DNA of 64,000 bases, taken from contig JBGAIB010000008.1 in the NCBI GenBank assembly GCA_044225825.1, positions 62,001 to 126,000 of the forward strand, read 5' to 3'. This DNA is from Bog-950 sp044225825 (GTDB taxonomy: Bacteria; Bacteroidota; Bacteroidia; Chitinophagales; LD1). The translations under genes were made by a program, and so were the position numbers. Below are positions 19,701 to 28,118 of the stretch, one piece after another. Within the stretch, counting starts at the first letter, position 1. Every line of letters begins with the position of its first letter. The notes beneath the pieces were generated by a model. It saw only the letters and a list, made by a program, of their open reading frames with translations. It was not told the DNA's origin and searched no databases.

Positions 19701-20453
19701 TCGGACAGCACCTCCTGCTATGGCACAAACTATAACGATGGCTCTATTCTGGTAACCCCAATCTCTACTATCAACCAGCCCTATTATTATTCGGTTGATG
19801 GCCAGGGCAACCAGCTTACCGGTGAGTTTATGAACCTCAGCGCAGGCTGGCACCAGTTAACCATGGTAAATAAAAACGGTTGTATAATTGATACTGTAGC
19901 ATTTGTAGAAGAACCTGCGCAAGGTGTTGCACTGGTAAGCCCCGGCGATACCAGTATTCAACTTGGCCAGTCTGTTAATCTGCATGCCGGTATTCAGGCA
20001 CCTTATACACAAAACGATGTGCTTGGTTATACCTGGTGGGCTAATCTTACAGGCTTAAGCTGTTCTGATTGTGCTAATCCGGTTGCTACCCCATACTTAA
20101 CAGAAACATACACTGTAAACGTGATGTATGGCAAAAACTGTGTGGCTACCACCACGGTAACGGTTAATATCGATGGTCACCCGCCGGTATTTATCCCTAA
20201 CACATTTACGCCTAACGGAGATGGCCATAACGACCTCTTCCTGGTATTTGGCCAATCGATAGCCAAGGTGCATATGACTATTTTTAACCGCTGGGGCGAG
20301 TTGGTATTTGAAAGCAACGACAACTTCGACGGTTGGGATGGCACTTACCGTGGCCAGCAGCAGAATAACGCTGTATTTACCTACGTAGCCGACATAACCT
20401 TCCTGGATGGAAAACTGATACAGGAAAAAGGTTCTATTACCCTGATGCGATAA
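16716..20453 (+). CDS. Large type B T9SS adhesin: choice-of-anchor L, Calx-beta-like and SprB-like repeats
   Basis: A 1245-residue secreted protein; a TTG four codons upstream is possible but ATG at 16716 gives a clean signal peptide (MGKYIYLLILSVFTLQGYSQ). Residues about 20-265 match choice-of-anchor L (GVILTTGN, FGSDEYPEY, FGFFISGPG). Residues about 285-370 resemble a Calx-beta domain (GTAINGTDYQ, GLVEGNETV). Two PKD/Ig-like modules follow. From about residue 540, five good and two degenerate SprB-like repeats occur (C-x-G-x(3)-G ... Y-x-W-S-x-G ... G-x-Y-T-V-x-V-x-D-x-x-x-C). The last about 90 residues are a CHU_C sorting domain (NTFTPNGDGHND, FNRWGELVF). SprB of gliding flavobacteria is a cell-surface adhesin moved by the gliding motor; an adhesin role is inferred. 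Confidence 0.9.
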   Translation: MGKYIYLLILSVFTLQGYSQITTTANGNANQLAQILAGNGVTVSNVVLTCPNGAAGTFTTSTCNLGMTQGVILTTGNVNTVAGPNINGSSGIDNSGGGDSDLDNLTSNITYNAAVLEFDMQVLSDSVEFRYAFGSDEYPEYVCSNFNDVFGFFISGPGITGSKNIALIPGTTIPVAINSVNPGMSGTYGTASTCTSLSYSSYYVDNTNGTCLEYDGFTRVLTAKAKNLQPCQTYHLKLAVADVGDGIYDSGVFLEANSLVSNAVDIEDATTNVPNVSNAMEGCMNGSVRFHLAQAVNYPTTVNYTIGGTAINGTDYQNLSTSITIPAGDTTALLHIYPVADGLVEGNETVVIYLSNACSAIPYDSAVLVIVDSLPFAIAPGDTLICPGGSVQLSAGLASTYSWSPAAGLNSTTIFNPIATPSSTTTYVCSVTIGLCTATDQITITVANSPFSVNAGNDTSSCTGGVLLSPVVTGSPVNGQAFQYAWSPATGLSSTTTLSTTASPITATDYIIAVTSGGCVARDTVHVALGSINIATNSTDVTCYGSNNGTATMGLITGTPPLNISWSNGAVSQNVLNLAPGVYTVSVTDATNCTATGSVNINSPAAINFGQAVITEPSCNGASNGSATLTAAGGVGNFTYQWSNGSNSSTATNLSSGNYTLLATDASGCDADTTIAVGQPPLLGLSTTASNETCSGTGNGSAKVTALSGTAPYSYSWSTGSTADSAVALTSGSYTVTVSDNNGCSAAASVIVAFNNSITFSQALVSDVKCHGASDGSMQVAVNGATGTVNYVWNTGGTGANVTGVSANTYKVTATDQAGCVADTTLIVHEPASLIVTTSHVDELCNGGSTASGTANVNGGTSPYTYAWSTGAATTTITGLTPQAYSVSVYDANLCSATSSFTVTEPAALSVLLGSTPTNCPYSSDGFIYAEILNGTSPYNYNLNFNNSVTQTNNDGLFNNLVVGSYTVSVTDVNNCTATSTVFVNPPYPDEFEITSDSTSCYGTNYNDGSILVTPISTINQPYYYSVDGQGNQLTGEFMNLSAGWHQLTMVNKNGCIIDTVAFVEEPAQGVALVSPGDTSIQLGQSVNLHAGIQAPYTQNDVLGYTWWANLTGLSCSDCANPVATPYLTETYTVNVMYGKNCVATTTVTVNIDGHPPVFIPNTFTPNGDGHNDLFLVFGQSIAKVHMTIFNRWGELVFESNDNFDGWDGTYRGQQQNNAVFTYVADITFLDGKLIQEKGSITLMR

Positions 20454-20616
20454 AAGGTGTTACTTGCCGGGAATTAGACGCAATTGCGCTAATTAACACT
20501 ACTGCACATTACAATCACATCAGGCCAACACCCAAACGCTACTAATCAACATACATACCAACAGACACCTTGTTTATAGGTGGAGAATTACGGGGGCCTT
20601 TTTTACCCCCTCCAAG

Positions 20617-20624
20617 TATCTTTG
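20617..20624 (+). promoter_or_regulatory. -7 promoter element TATCTTTG
   Basis: Exact match to TAnnTTTG, ending 9 bases before the ATG of the UPF0173 gene, which implies a very short 5' untranslated region. No convincing -33 TTTG at the usual spacing was found. Confidence 0.5.
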
Positions 20625-20633
20625 AACCGTTAT

Positions 20634-21323
20634 ATGGCCCTTAAAATCACCTATTACGGTCACGCCTGTTTTGGCGTAGAAGTTGCCGGTAAAAACCTGC
20701 TTTTCGATCCTTTTATCCGCTATAACGAGCTGGCTAAAAACATTGATATACAGGGAATTAAAGCCGACTACATCTTCCTTTCGCATGGTCATCAGGACCA
20801 TGTGGCTGATGCAGCCGATATTGCCCTGCGCAGGGGTGCCACACTGGTATCCAACTTTGAAATCGTTAGCTGGTTCGAAAATCAAGGCATTAAGAACACC
20901 CACCCCATGAACCACGGTGGAAAGTGGAAATTCGACTTTGGTACTGTAAAATACACGTACGCCACACACAGCAGTGTATTACCCGATGGAACCTATGGCG
21001 GTAATCCAGGAGGATTTGTGGTAGAAACTGCAGATGGCAGCTTTTATTACAGCGGTGATACAGCTTTAACCATGGATATGCAGTTAATCCCGCTTACTTG
21101 TGGTAAATTAGACCTGGCCCTGTTGCCCATTGGCGATAACTTTACGATGGGTGTTGATGAAGCCATCCTCGCCAGCGATTTTATTAAGTGCAATCGCGTT
21201 ATAGGCCTGCACTACGATACCTTCGACTACATTAAGATTGACCACCAACAGGCCATAAATAAGTTTAAGGAAAAAGGAAAAGATCTGGTTTTACTCAATA
21301 TAGGCCAAACTGAAACGTTTTAA
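20634..21323 (+). CDS. UPF0173 family metal-dependent hydrolase (MBL fold)
   Basis: A 229-residue compact metallo-beta-lactamase protein with YYGHACF near the N-terminus, the metal motif SHGHQDHVAD near residue 55, YSGDTALTMD and LHYDTFDYI. This family is widespread and its physiological substrate is unknown. The frame is open to 20580, but the ATG at 20634 (MALKITYYGHACF) matches the family start. It precedes parA by 17 bases and may be co-transcribed with it. Confidence 0.92.
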   Translation: MALKITYYGHACFGVEVAGKNLLFDPFIRYNELAKNIDIQGIKADYIFLSHGHQDHVADAADIALRRGATLVSNFEIVSWFENQGIKNTHPMNHGGKWKFDFGTVKYTYATHSSVLPDGTYGGNPGGFVVETADGSFYYSGDTALTMDMQLIPLTCGKLDLALLPIGDNFTMGVDEAILASDFIKCNRVIGLHYDTFDYIKIDHQQAINKFKEKGKDLVLLNIGQTETF

Positions 21324-21340
21324 AACTCAAGGAGCATAGC

Positions 21341-22213
21341 ATGACGGCAAAGAATACAAATGACGGAAAGAAAAGGCTGGGGAAAATAATTACCCTCGCT
21401 AACCAAAAGGGTGGCGTAGGTAAAACCACTTCGGCCATTAATATTGCGGCCAGTTTAGCCATACTGGAATATAAAACACTACTGCTGGATGCCGACCCCC
21501 AGGCGAATGCCACTTCAGGTGTAGGTTTTGACCCTAAGGCCATTAAAACCAGCATTTACGAGTGCCTGATCAGCGAAACGAAAGCGCGTGATATTATCCT
21601 GGAAACCGAAACACCCAACCTGTATCTTTTGCCTTCGCATCTGGATCTGGTAGGTGCTGAAATTGAATTGATCAACCACCCCAATCGCGAAAAGATCTTC
21701 AAACAAATTCTCGAAGAGATCCGTGGAGATTACGACTATATCATCATCGATTGTTCGCCATCGCTGGGTTTAATTACCGTGAATGCTCTTACTGCGGCCG
21801 ATTCGGTTTTGATACCTGTACAGTGTGAATACTTTGCTTTAGAGGGTTTAGGAAAGCTGTTGAACACTATTAAAATTGTTCAAAGCCGCCTGAACCCAAA
21901 ACTGGAGATTGAAGGTATTGTATTAACCATGTTTGATCCCCGCTTACGCCTGGCCAACCAGGTGGTGGAGGAAATACGCCGCCATTTCGAAACTATCGTG
22001 TTTGATACTGTTATTCACCGCAATACACGCCTGGGCGAAGCGCCAAGTTTTGGTAAGCCGGCCATTATGTATGATGCTGAAAGCAAGGGCAGTATTAATT
22101 ACATGAACCTGGTGCGCGAGATGTTGCAAAGAAATGACGCCACAAATATCCCGAATAGCCACAAAGAGTTTAATTTAGTGACCGAGAACGACGATCCGGC
22201 TTCACAAAACTGA
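21341..22213 (+). CDS. parA: Chromosome partitioning ATPase ParA
   Basis: A 290-residue Walker-type ATPase with the deviant Walker A QKGGVGKTT near residue 27, LLDADPQANATSG, and IIDCSPSLGL as Walker B. ParA forms ATP-dependent gradients on the nucleoid that move ParB-parS complexes apart. AAGGAG six bases before the ATG is a strong Shine-Dalgarno site, unusual in this window. parB follows after 39 bases. I searched by eye for parS sites and found none convincing in the window. Confidence 0.96.
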   Translation: MTAKNTNDGKKRLGKIITLANQKGGVGKTTSAINIAASLAILEYKTLLLDADPQANATSGVGFDPKAIKTSIYECLISETKARDIILETETPNLYLLPSHLDLVGAEIELINHPNREKIFKQILEEIRGDYDYIIIDCSPSLGLITVNALTAADSVLIPVQCEYFALEGLGKLLNTIKIVQSRLNPKLEIEGIVLTMFDPRLRLANQVVEEIRRHFETIVFDTVIHRNTRLGEAPSFGKPAIMYDAESKGSINYMNLVREMLQRNDATNIPNSHKEFNLVTENDDPASQN

Positions 22214-22252
22214 GCCGGAATTTTTTTCGTAGCCCATTAATACTACACCAAA

Positions 22253-23176
22253 ATGAGTGATAAAAAGAAAAGCGTGCTGGGGCGCGGTTTGGGGGCTTTG
22301 CTGGAAGCCAACGATACCACCGACAAATCGCGCGATAAGCAAATTGCCAACAACCCTGCGGTAGGACCTCAGACTTCAGTAGTGATTAATATACCGCTGG
22401 AACACATCGAGGTAAACCCTTTTCAGCCCCGCACTACCTTTGAGGAACAAAGCCTGAACGAATTGGCTGATTCCATCAAGATACACGGCGTTATTCAGCC
22501 CATTACCGTTCGTCGCATCGAAAACAATAAATACCAGTTGATTGCCGGTGAGCGTCGCCTACGCGCCAGTAAACTGGCAGGCCGTAAAGATGTGCCCGCT
22601 TATGTGCGCACCGCCAGCGATCAGGAAAGTATTGAAATAGCCCTTATAGAAAACATCCAGCGCGAAGACCTTAATCCGCTGGAAATAGCCATTAACTACC
22701 GCCGCCTGCAGGACGAGTGCGACCTTACCCAGGAACAACTGGCGGAACGCCTCGGTAAAAATCGCAGTACCGTTACCAATTTTCTACGCCTGCTGAAATT
22801 GCCCCCGGATATTCAGGCCGGTTTACGCGATAGTAAAATTACTATGGGGCATGCAAAGGCTCTGATGGCAATTGATCAACTGACCACCCAAATTGCTGCA
22901 TACAAAGAAGTGCTGAACAAAGGTCTGAGCGTTCGCCAGGTGGAAACCTATGTGCAGGATATCACTCAAAAGCCAGGCAAAAACCGCACAAGCGCCACTG
23001 CCAATAAAACAGGCGAAGTGCCGTTTACGGTGAAGAAAATGCAGGATCAGTTGATGAGCTCGCTGGCAACACGCGTGCATATTAACCGCGCCGCCGATGG
23101 TAAAGGAGAAATTGTAGTGAAGTTTTACAACGACGACGACCTGGAGCGGCTGGTAGAAAAACTAACCGGCGCCTAA
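22253..23176 (+). CDS. parB: Chromosome partitioning protein ParB
   Basis: A 307-residue ParB/Spo0J protein. It starts with KKSVLGRGLGALL, the ParA-interacting segment, then the CTP-binding ParB domain (NPFQPRTTF, GVIQPITVRR, GERRLRASK, ENIQREDLNPLEIA), a helix-turn-helix (LTQEQLAERLGKNRSTVTNF) and a C-terminal dimerisation segment. It loads at parS and spreads as a CTP-dependent clamp. It forms the standard parA-parB-DUF5683 order of Bacteroidota. Confidence 0.96.
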   Translation: MSDKKKSVLGRGLGALLEANDTTDKSRDKQIANNPAVGPQTSVVINIPLEHIEVNPFQPRTTFEEQSLNELADSIKIHGVIQPITVRRIENNKYQLIAGERRLRASKLAGRKDVPAYVRTASDQESIEIALIENIQREDLNPLEIAINYRRLQDECDLTQEQLAERLGKNRSTVTNFLRLLKLPPDIQAGLRDSKITMGHAKALMAIDQLTTQIAAYKEVLNKGLSVRQVETYVQDITQKPGKNRTSATANKTGEVPFTVKKMQDQLMSSLATRVHINRAADGKGEIVVKFYNDDDLERLVEKLTGA

Positions 23177-23186
23177 AAACAACCGT

Positions 23187-23927
23187 TTGTTTAAAAAGCC
23201 TACATATCAGTTTCTTTTAGTTGTAGTACTGATGCTGTTGGCCATACCCGGCTTTAGCCAGGTGGCTACCGATAGCTTACCTCCCGAGGGTATTATTTAC
23301 GATTCGGTAAATAAGGCACAAAACCCTTTGGAGAATGGACCTACCGTTCAAACAAAAACCAAACTACGTATTGATTCTTCAGCCTTTAATGGGGCCGTAG
23401 TATACGATACGCTTAAAACAACGCCAACCGATTCAGCAAAAGCCAGCGGTACGCAAAAAAAGGCGAAGCGCCACAGCCCATTGTTAGCGGCTGTTTTTAG
23501 TGCCGCACTACCAGGTTTGGGTCAGGGTTACAATAAAAAATACTGGAAGATACCGATTGTTTACGCGGGTTTTGGAGGCCTGGGCTATGCCTTGTATTAT
23601 ACTGCCCATAACTTTACAGTTTACCGTGCCGCTTACCGCATACAGGTAGATGGCGACCCTGATACACAAGCCTCGGTAGGTGGTATCAGTGATGAAGCCA
23701 CTCTCAAATCCTACCGCGATTATTACAAACGTTACCTGGATATTTCAGCGATCTGTACGGCTGCATGGTATGCCCTTAACATAGTGGATGCAGCAGTAGA
23801 TGCGCACCTTTTTGAATGGAACATGAAGGACGACCTGAATGTAAGCTGGCACCCAACCGTTATAACGATGCAGGGGCCTAATTACCCTCGTGCTGCTGCC
23901 GGACTCAGCATCCGCCTTGGCTTTTAA
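23187..23927 (+). CDS. DUF5683 family membrane-associated protein
   Basis: A 246-residue protein with an N-terminal signal or anchor (FLLVVVLMLLAIPGFSQ), a low-complexity serine/threonine/lysine linker, then the family core KRHSPLLAAVFSAALPGLGQGYN and two further hydrophobic segments (IVYAGFGGLGYALYY; ICTAAWYALNIVDAAVDAHL). TTG at 23187 is the only plausible start for the signal peptide. DUF5683 genes lie directly after parB in many Bacteroidota; the function is unknown. It is 10 bases after parB and ends at a terminator. Confidence 0.85.
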   Translation: MFKKPTYQFLLVVVLMLLAIPGFSQVATDSLPPEGIIYDSVNKAQNPLENGPTVQTKTKLRIDSSAFNGAVVYDTLKTTPTDSAKASGTQKKAKRHSPLLAAVFSAALPGLGQGYNKKYWKIPIVYAGFGGLGYALYYTAHNFTVYRAAYRIQVDGDPDTQASVGGISDEATLKSYRDYYKRYLDISAICTAAWYALNIVDAAVDAHLFEWNMKDDLNVSWHPTVITMQGPNYPRAAAGLSIRLGF

Positions 23928-23932
23928 AAAAT

Positions 23933-23959
23933 GCCCCGTTGCAATTGCTTGAACGGGGC
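23933..23959. terminator. Intrinsic terminator between convergent genes
   Basis: An 8-bp stem GCCCCGTT/AACGGGGC with an 11-base loop, preceded by A residues (U tract for the minus strand) and followed by a T-rich stretch. It lies between the stop of the DUF5683 gene and the stop of the minus-strand hydrolase gene. Confidence 0.8.
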
Positions 23960-23979
23960 TATCAACATTTTTGTCGGTT

Positions 23980-25311
23980 CTACTTTTTACGTCGGCTAAC
24001 CAATGGATCATCCTCCACTTTACCTGTCTTCTTCATCGCCTTTTTAGCTTGTCTGTCGGCAATACTGATGGCAATTTTAATTAAGAATCCTTTGAAACCC
24101 ATCTTTTCGGGATGTTTCTTACCCTTTTGCATATGATCGAAAAACATTTTGCTGTAGATAATAGCAAAAGGTGCGCAGGGGTTATGGCTCAGGTGTTTAC
24201 CAAAAGTCTTCTTATGTACGTTTCCGTCACACTGCTTCATATAAGCATAAGCGGCCTCGGTATTCGCTTCCATTACTTCATTATCGCCATAACAGGCACA
24301 TAACTGCATAGGAGCTTTCGGCACCCATACATTCAAACAGTTCTCTTTTAACTTACGGGTAAAAGGGAAGGTAGTATCAGTTTTAAAGCGTTCGATCAAA
24401 CTATCCTCTACCATCTGTGCAGGAACCTTAGGTAAAATGGCATCCACATAGCCGTAGTCGAACTGACGGGGTTGCTGAAACACCTTCTCCAGTTGCTGAC
24501 GATATTCCGGTTTAAACACATCGTATACATTACCGGGCCACAGGTTATACGCATACTGATAACTTAAAATCAGGTAAGGCAGGTAATGCGGCCGGTCGTA
24601 GTGCTCGAACATGGTCTTGCTCTGTACACCCGTCATATCATATGCGCCCGACATAGGCGAAGAACCGGTTATCTGCACTTCGGGGAATCGGCCGCTTTCC
24701 AGCATTTTATGCGTGGCCATAGCCGCATGCCCACCCTGCGAATAGCCGGTTATAAACAGCTGTCCGCTGCTCTTTTTGCCTATCTGCGGATATACTTCGC
24801 GACAGGCCTTTATCATGTAAATGGTGGCCATTGCTTCTGTCCAGCTATCCTGGTAGATGTGTTCTTTTTCACCGCCACCAAGCCCATAATAGAACGGAAA
24901 GATGCCAATATAGCCATCAGCCGAGTGCATCATGCATACCACCTGCTCAAGGTCCTGTATACCATAACTCTGGTCCACCGAAATACGCGTGCCGTGGCAA
25001 TACACCATCTCTGCGCTGGGTTTCTCTACTTTGGGCACATAAAGCACGCCTTTAGCCATAATAAAAGTGCTATCCAGCCATAAACCTTTGTAGGTAATCT
25101 CGTACATGTCTACGCTGTTGCGCACAGGCACAATTATCTGCGGTATGTTGCGCTGTTTCCAGAACCTGTCCAGCGAATCCTGACTATAACTATACAATAG
25201 TTTATAGCTTATCAGATAGTGGTCGGGGGCTGTAAATGCGGCTTTGGCAGTAAAAGAAAAAGCCCAGCAAAGCAGGCTTAATGCGGTCAATCGCAGGGTG
25301 TTTTGTTTCAT
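23980..25311 (-). CDS. Secreted alpha/beta hydrolase, lipase-like
   Basis: A 443-residue protein with a signal peptide (LSLLCWAFSFTAKA). The nucleophile elbow is GYSQGG with serine at about residue 191, and an oxyanion-type strand MVYCHGTR precedes it. The layout resembles secretory lipase and prolyl-aminopeptidase-like hydrolases. The basic C-terminus (KAMKKTGKVEDDPLVSRRKK) has no T9SS sorting domain, so a periplasmic location is more likely than the surface. The gene is transcribed alone; its upstream region carries a near-perfect 22-bp palindrome. Substrate unknown. Confidence 0.8.
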   Translation of the reverse strand: MKQNTLRLTALSLLCWAFSFTAKAAFTAPDHYLISYKLLYSYSQDSLDRFWKQRNIPQIIVPVRNSVDMYEITYKGLWLDSTFIMAKGVLYVPKVEKPSAEMVYCHGTRISVDQSYGIQDLEQVVCMMHSADGYIGIFPFYYGLGGGEKEHIYQDSWTEAMATIYMIKACREVYPQIGKKSSGQLFITGYSQGGHAAMATHKMLESGRFPEVQITGSSPMSGAYDMTGVQSKTMFEHYDRPHYLPYLILSYQYAYNLWPGNVYDVFKPEYRQQLEKVFQQPRQFDYGYVDAILPKVPAQMVEDSLIERFKTDTTFPFTRKLKENCLNVWVPKAPMQLCACYGDNEVMEANTEAAYAYMKQCDGNVHKKTFGKHLSHNPCAPFAIIYSKMFFDHMQKGKKHPEKMGFKGFLIKIAISIADRQAKKAMKKTGKVEDDPLVSRRKK

Positions 25312-25342
25312 ATTCCTATTATGCCTGCGAATATCATAATAG

Positions 25343-25364
25343 TTATTGAGGAATTCTTCAATAA
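25343..25364. promoter_or_regulatory. Near-perfect 22-bp palindrome upstream of the hydrolase gene
   Basis: Arms TTATTGA and TCAATAA surround the core GAATTC with one unpaired position on each side. It lies 32 bases before the hydrolase ATG and 87 bases after the ftsE stop (both on the minus strand). It could be an operator or a weak A/T-rich terminator hairpin. Confidence 0.4.
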
Positions 25365-25450
25365 GTGAGGTAATTTAAGAGGAGAAACAAAGAATTAACA
25401 AGCAAATTTTTTAGCGAATTTTTCACTAAGAAATCAGCCCTCGGTTTAGC

Positions 25451-26143
25451 TTACACCTTAACGTAAATACCCTTCTCCACAGTAATGGAGTTGTTATTGC
25501 AACTAAGTATACGCGAAGGATACTTATCAATGATCTGGTAGTTATGGGTAGCCATTATAATGGCTGTGTTATGTTCCCTGTTAATGCGTATCAGCAACTT
25601 TACAATTTCATCGCTGGTTTCAGGGTCCAGGTTACCGGTAGGCTCATCAGCTATCATCACCGGAGGATTATTCAGCATAGCCCTTGCAATTACCAGGCGC
25701 TGTTGCTCGCCTCCGGAGATCTGAAATGGCATCTTGGTACTTAAATGCGAAAGTCCTACCTCGCTCAGCACCTCTCCTACCCGCTCATTGCGCTTTTCGC
25801 GACTTTCCCAGCCCGTGGCCTTTAATACAAAATCAAGGTTCTCGTATACGTTACGGTCGGTCAACAACTGAAAATCCTGGAATACGATGCCGATTTTACG
25901 GCGCAGGTAAGGGATATCACTCTTTTTAAGTTTGCGCAGGTTATACCCCCCTACTACAGCATCACCTTCGTTCACCGGCACCTCGCCATAGAGCGTTTTT
26001 AAAAAAGTGCTTTTACCGGTACCTGTTTTACCTATCAGGTAAACAAACTCCCCCTGTTTCACATCAATATTAACATCACTAAGGGTTAAAGCCTTACCGT
26101 GGTAGATATTAACATGCTGAAAGGAGATTACGTTTTCGTCCAT
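25451..26143 (-). CDS. ftsE: Cell-division ABC transporter ATP-binding protein FtsE
   Basis: A 230-residue ABC ATPase with Walker A GKTGTGKST near residue 38, Q-loop FQDFQLL, signature ISGGEQQR, Walker B VMIADEPTGN and the switch histidine ATHNY. The match to FtsE is strong, including DRNVYENLDFVL. FtsE works with membrane FtsX to activate peptidoglycan hydrolases at division; no ftsX is in the window, so it must be encoded elsewhere. A TACCTTTG element four bases upstream of the ATG gives an almost leaderless transcript. Confidence 0.92.
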   Translation of the reverse strand: MDENVISFQHVNIYHGKALTLSDVNIDVKQGEFVYLIGKTGTGKSTFLKTLYGEVPVNEGDAVVGGYNLRKLKKSDIPYLRRKIGIVFQDFQLLTDRNVYENLDFVLKATGWESREKRNERVGEVLSEVGLSHLSTKMPFQISGGEQQRLVIARAMLNNPPVMIADEPTGNLDPETSDEIVKLLIRINREHNTAIIMATHNYQIIDKYPSRILSCNNNSITVEKGIYVKV

Positions 26144-26147
26144 AAGT

Positions 26148-26155
26148 CAAAGGTA
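26148..26155 (-). promoter_or_regulatory. -7 promoter element TACCTTTG
   Basis: Exact TAnnTTTG match on the minus strand, four bases before the ftsE ATG. No -33 TTTG at the usual spacing was seen. Confidence 0.45.
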
Positions 26156-26206
26156 GTTATATAACGCAGAGGCGGCGTCCACAAATACACAGGGCAGTAT
26201 GTAATG

Positions 26207-27556
26207 CTATACAACCTTTAAATGCTTGTAGCGGAAAAACAACATCGAACCTGTAAACATGGCTACCCAGTATACCCATTCGGCTGTCCATATCCAAAAT
26301 ATGTTGACGAACGAGAAGGTGAACATCAGCGAGAAATAACCGACGTAAACGGCTATAACCACCACTTCTATTAGTAGGGCTGTGTAAATATTCCCTACGC
26401 TTATTACACCGTTAAAAACTATGTTAGAGAAGCTCATCAGCAAAAAGGTAACATATAAAACAGGCAAAGCTGTCAGTGCCCGGGCCATTAGCAGGTTGTA
26501 GTCCTTCTCCTCAATGAATTTTATAAACATGCCTACAAAAAAACGGGGGAACAGAAACACCAACAGGCACGAAAACACGGCAAAAATCAAACTAACAAGG
26601 CTAATGCGTTGTAGGGCAACTTTCACACCCTCAAAATCCTTCTGCCCCACCAGATTACTGATAACCGTATTGGCAGTAGAACCCAGCGACCAGGTCGGGA
26701 TAGTCAAAAACAGAATCAATTGCCGGAAGATGGTTGAAACGGCCAGATCGGTAGTGCCCAGCACCGTTTCAATACGGGCGAACAGAAACAACCAACCGCC
26801 AACTGCAATTAAGGTTTGCAACATTAAGGGAACCGATATATTGCCCATCTGTTTTAACAGCGGGAAATCCAATTTCCGGAATTTGAACAGGGCAAAATCG
26901 TGGATGCGGCTTTTAATGAACGTACCGCCCAACAACACCAGCACTGCGATAGTTTCCGAAATACTGGTAGCGGCACCGGAACCACCAATACCTATATGCG
27001 GAAGGCCCAGTTTACCATATACCAGCCCATAGTTGAGCGTAATGTTCAGGGCGGTCATAAGGGCAATACTTACCATTAAAATCATGGTTTTACCGATGCC
27101 CGAGTAAAAGGCGATAAATATAAAGGTGAGAAAACTGGGTATAAGCCCCCACATGCGGTAATCCAAAAACTCCTCGCACTTGTTTATTACCTCGGGGTTG
27201 GTAAGCATAAACGATAAAATCTGGTGCAGGAATATTTTCACCACGGCAAAAAGGGTAATGGCAACCGCCATTAATGCCACAATGGTGTTATCAAAAATAT
27301 TTCCCACCTCTTTGCGGTTCAATTCGCCCATGCGCCGTGCAATAAGCAACTGCGTACCACGGGTGAAGCTAAAGCCCATCATAAACAGCACCGAGTAAAA
27401 GATGCTGGCAAAACCTATGGCGTCCAATTCTACCTTACCCAGGTTACCTACAAAAATGGTATCAAAAAGGCCGTTACACGTCCAGGCCAGGTTCCCGACT
27501 ATCAGCGGGGTAGCTATTTGAAAAATCTCTTTATATGTAGCTTTCAGTTGTGCCAT
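26207..27556 (-). CDS. MATE family efflux transporter
   Basis: A 449-residue membrane protein with about twelve hydrophobic spans in two similar halves. The N-terminal motif IATPLIVGNLAWTCNGLFDTIFVG and the equivalent ISVPLMLQTL in the second half are typical of MATE/NorM-type proteins, which export drugs or metabolites in exchange for sodium ions or protons. It ends 63 bases before ftsE on the same strand and lies 43 bases downstream of the thioesterase gene, so the three may be transcribed together. The substrate is not predictable. Confidence 0.92.
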   Translation of the reverse strand: MAQLKATYKEIFQIATPLIVGNLAWTCNGLFDTIFVGNLGKVELDAIGFASIFYSVLFMMGFSFTRGTQLLIARRMGELNRKEVGNIFDNTIVALMAVAITLFAVVKIFLHQILSFMLTNPEVINKCEEFLDYRMWGLIPSFLTFIFIAFYSGIGKTMILMVSIALMTALNITLNYGLVYGKLGLPHIGIGGSGAATSISETIAVLVLLGGTFIKSRIHDFALFKFRKLDFPLLKQMGNISVPLMLQTLIAVGGWLFLFARIETVLGTTDLAVSTIFRQLILFLTIPTWSLGSTANTVISNLVGQKDFEGVKVALQRISLVSLIFAVFSCLLVFLFPRFFVGMFIKFIEEKDYNLLMARALTALPVLYVTFLLMSFSNIVFNGVISVGNIYTALLIEVVVIAVYVGYFSLMFTFSFVNIFWIWTAEWVYWVAMFTGSMLFFRYKHLKVV

Positions 27557-27599
27557 TCAGGGGCTTTCAATAGGTAAACACGCTTTATAGATACTAAGT

Positions 27600-28046
27600 T
27601 CAGCTTTTAACCGCCATGGTACTGCTGCCTTTAGCCACAATAACTTCTTTACCGTCTTTCAGGTAATACAATTCTCCTTCACAGAAATGGAACATCTTAC
27701 CCGGTTTAACTACATACCCGCGGGTATAAAATTTGTCGGCAATACCGGGATTAAAGTAGGATATCTTGGCTTCTACTGTAAAAACCTGCTGTCCATCCTC
27801 CGCCAGGGTATAGGCCGCAAATCCTTCCGCCATATCCAATATTGCGGAAGTTACCCCGCCGTGCAGCCAACCGTTTTGTTGTTCATGTATTTCTTTAAAT
27901 GCCAGTTCGCCTTCAATATAGCCGGGCTCAATCTTCGTTATTTCAAACCCCACCCATTGCATAAACTTGTTACGCCCTATTTTATAACGCGTATACTCCA
28001 CAAAATTGGGGTTTCTGCTTTCCAACTTCAGCATATATACGAACAT
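27600..28046 (-). CDS. PaaI-type hotdog thioesterase
   Basis: A 148-residue single hotdog-fold protein. The motif NGWLHGGVTSAILDMAEGFAA near residue 75 corresponds to the helix and active-site region of PaaI/YdiI thioesterases (H-G-G followed by an acidic residue), which hydrolyse acyl-CoAs. A second in-frame ATG at 28034 is possible. It is divergent from the DUF3822 gene, with 72 bases between the two starts, which must hold both promoters. Confidence 0.85.
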   Translation of the reverse strand: MFVYMLKLESRNPNFVEYTRYKIGRNKFMQWVGFEITKIEPGYIEGELAFKEIHEQQNGWLHGGVTSAILDMAEGFAAYTLAEDGQQVFTVEAKISYFNPGIADKFYTRGYVVKPGKMFHFCEGELYYLKDGKEVIVAKGSSTMAVKS

Positions 28047-28118
28047 AGCAAATTTTCAGGGCAGCACAACTGAGAACGGGCAGATGGCCACATAGCGCAG
28101 AAAGTTTATTTTCGCGGA

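Noticed and set aside
24586..25083. 165-codon plus-strand frame opposite the lipase-like gene
   Set aside because: It is antisense to a gene with a signal peptide and GYSQGG nucleophile motif, and shows no domain of its own.
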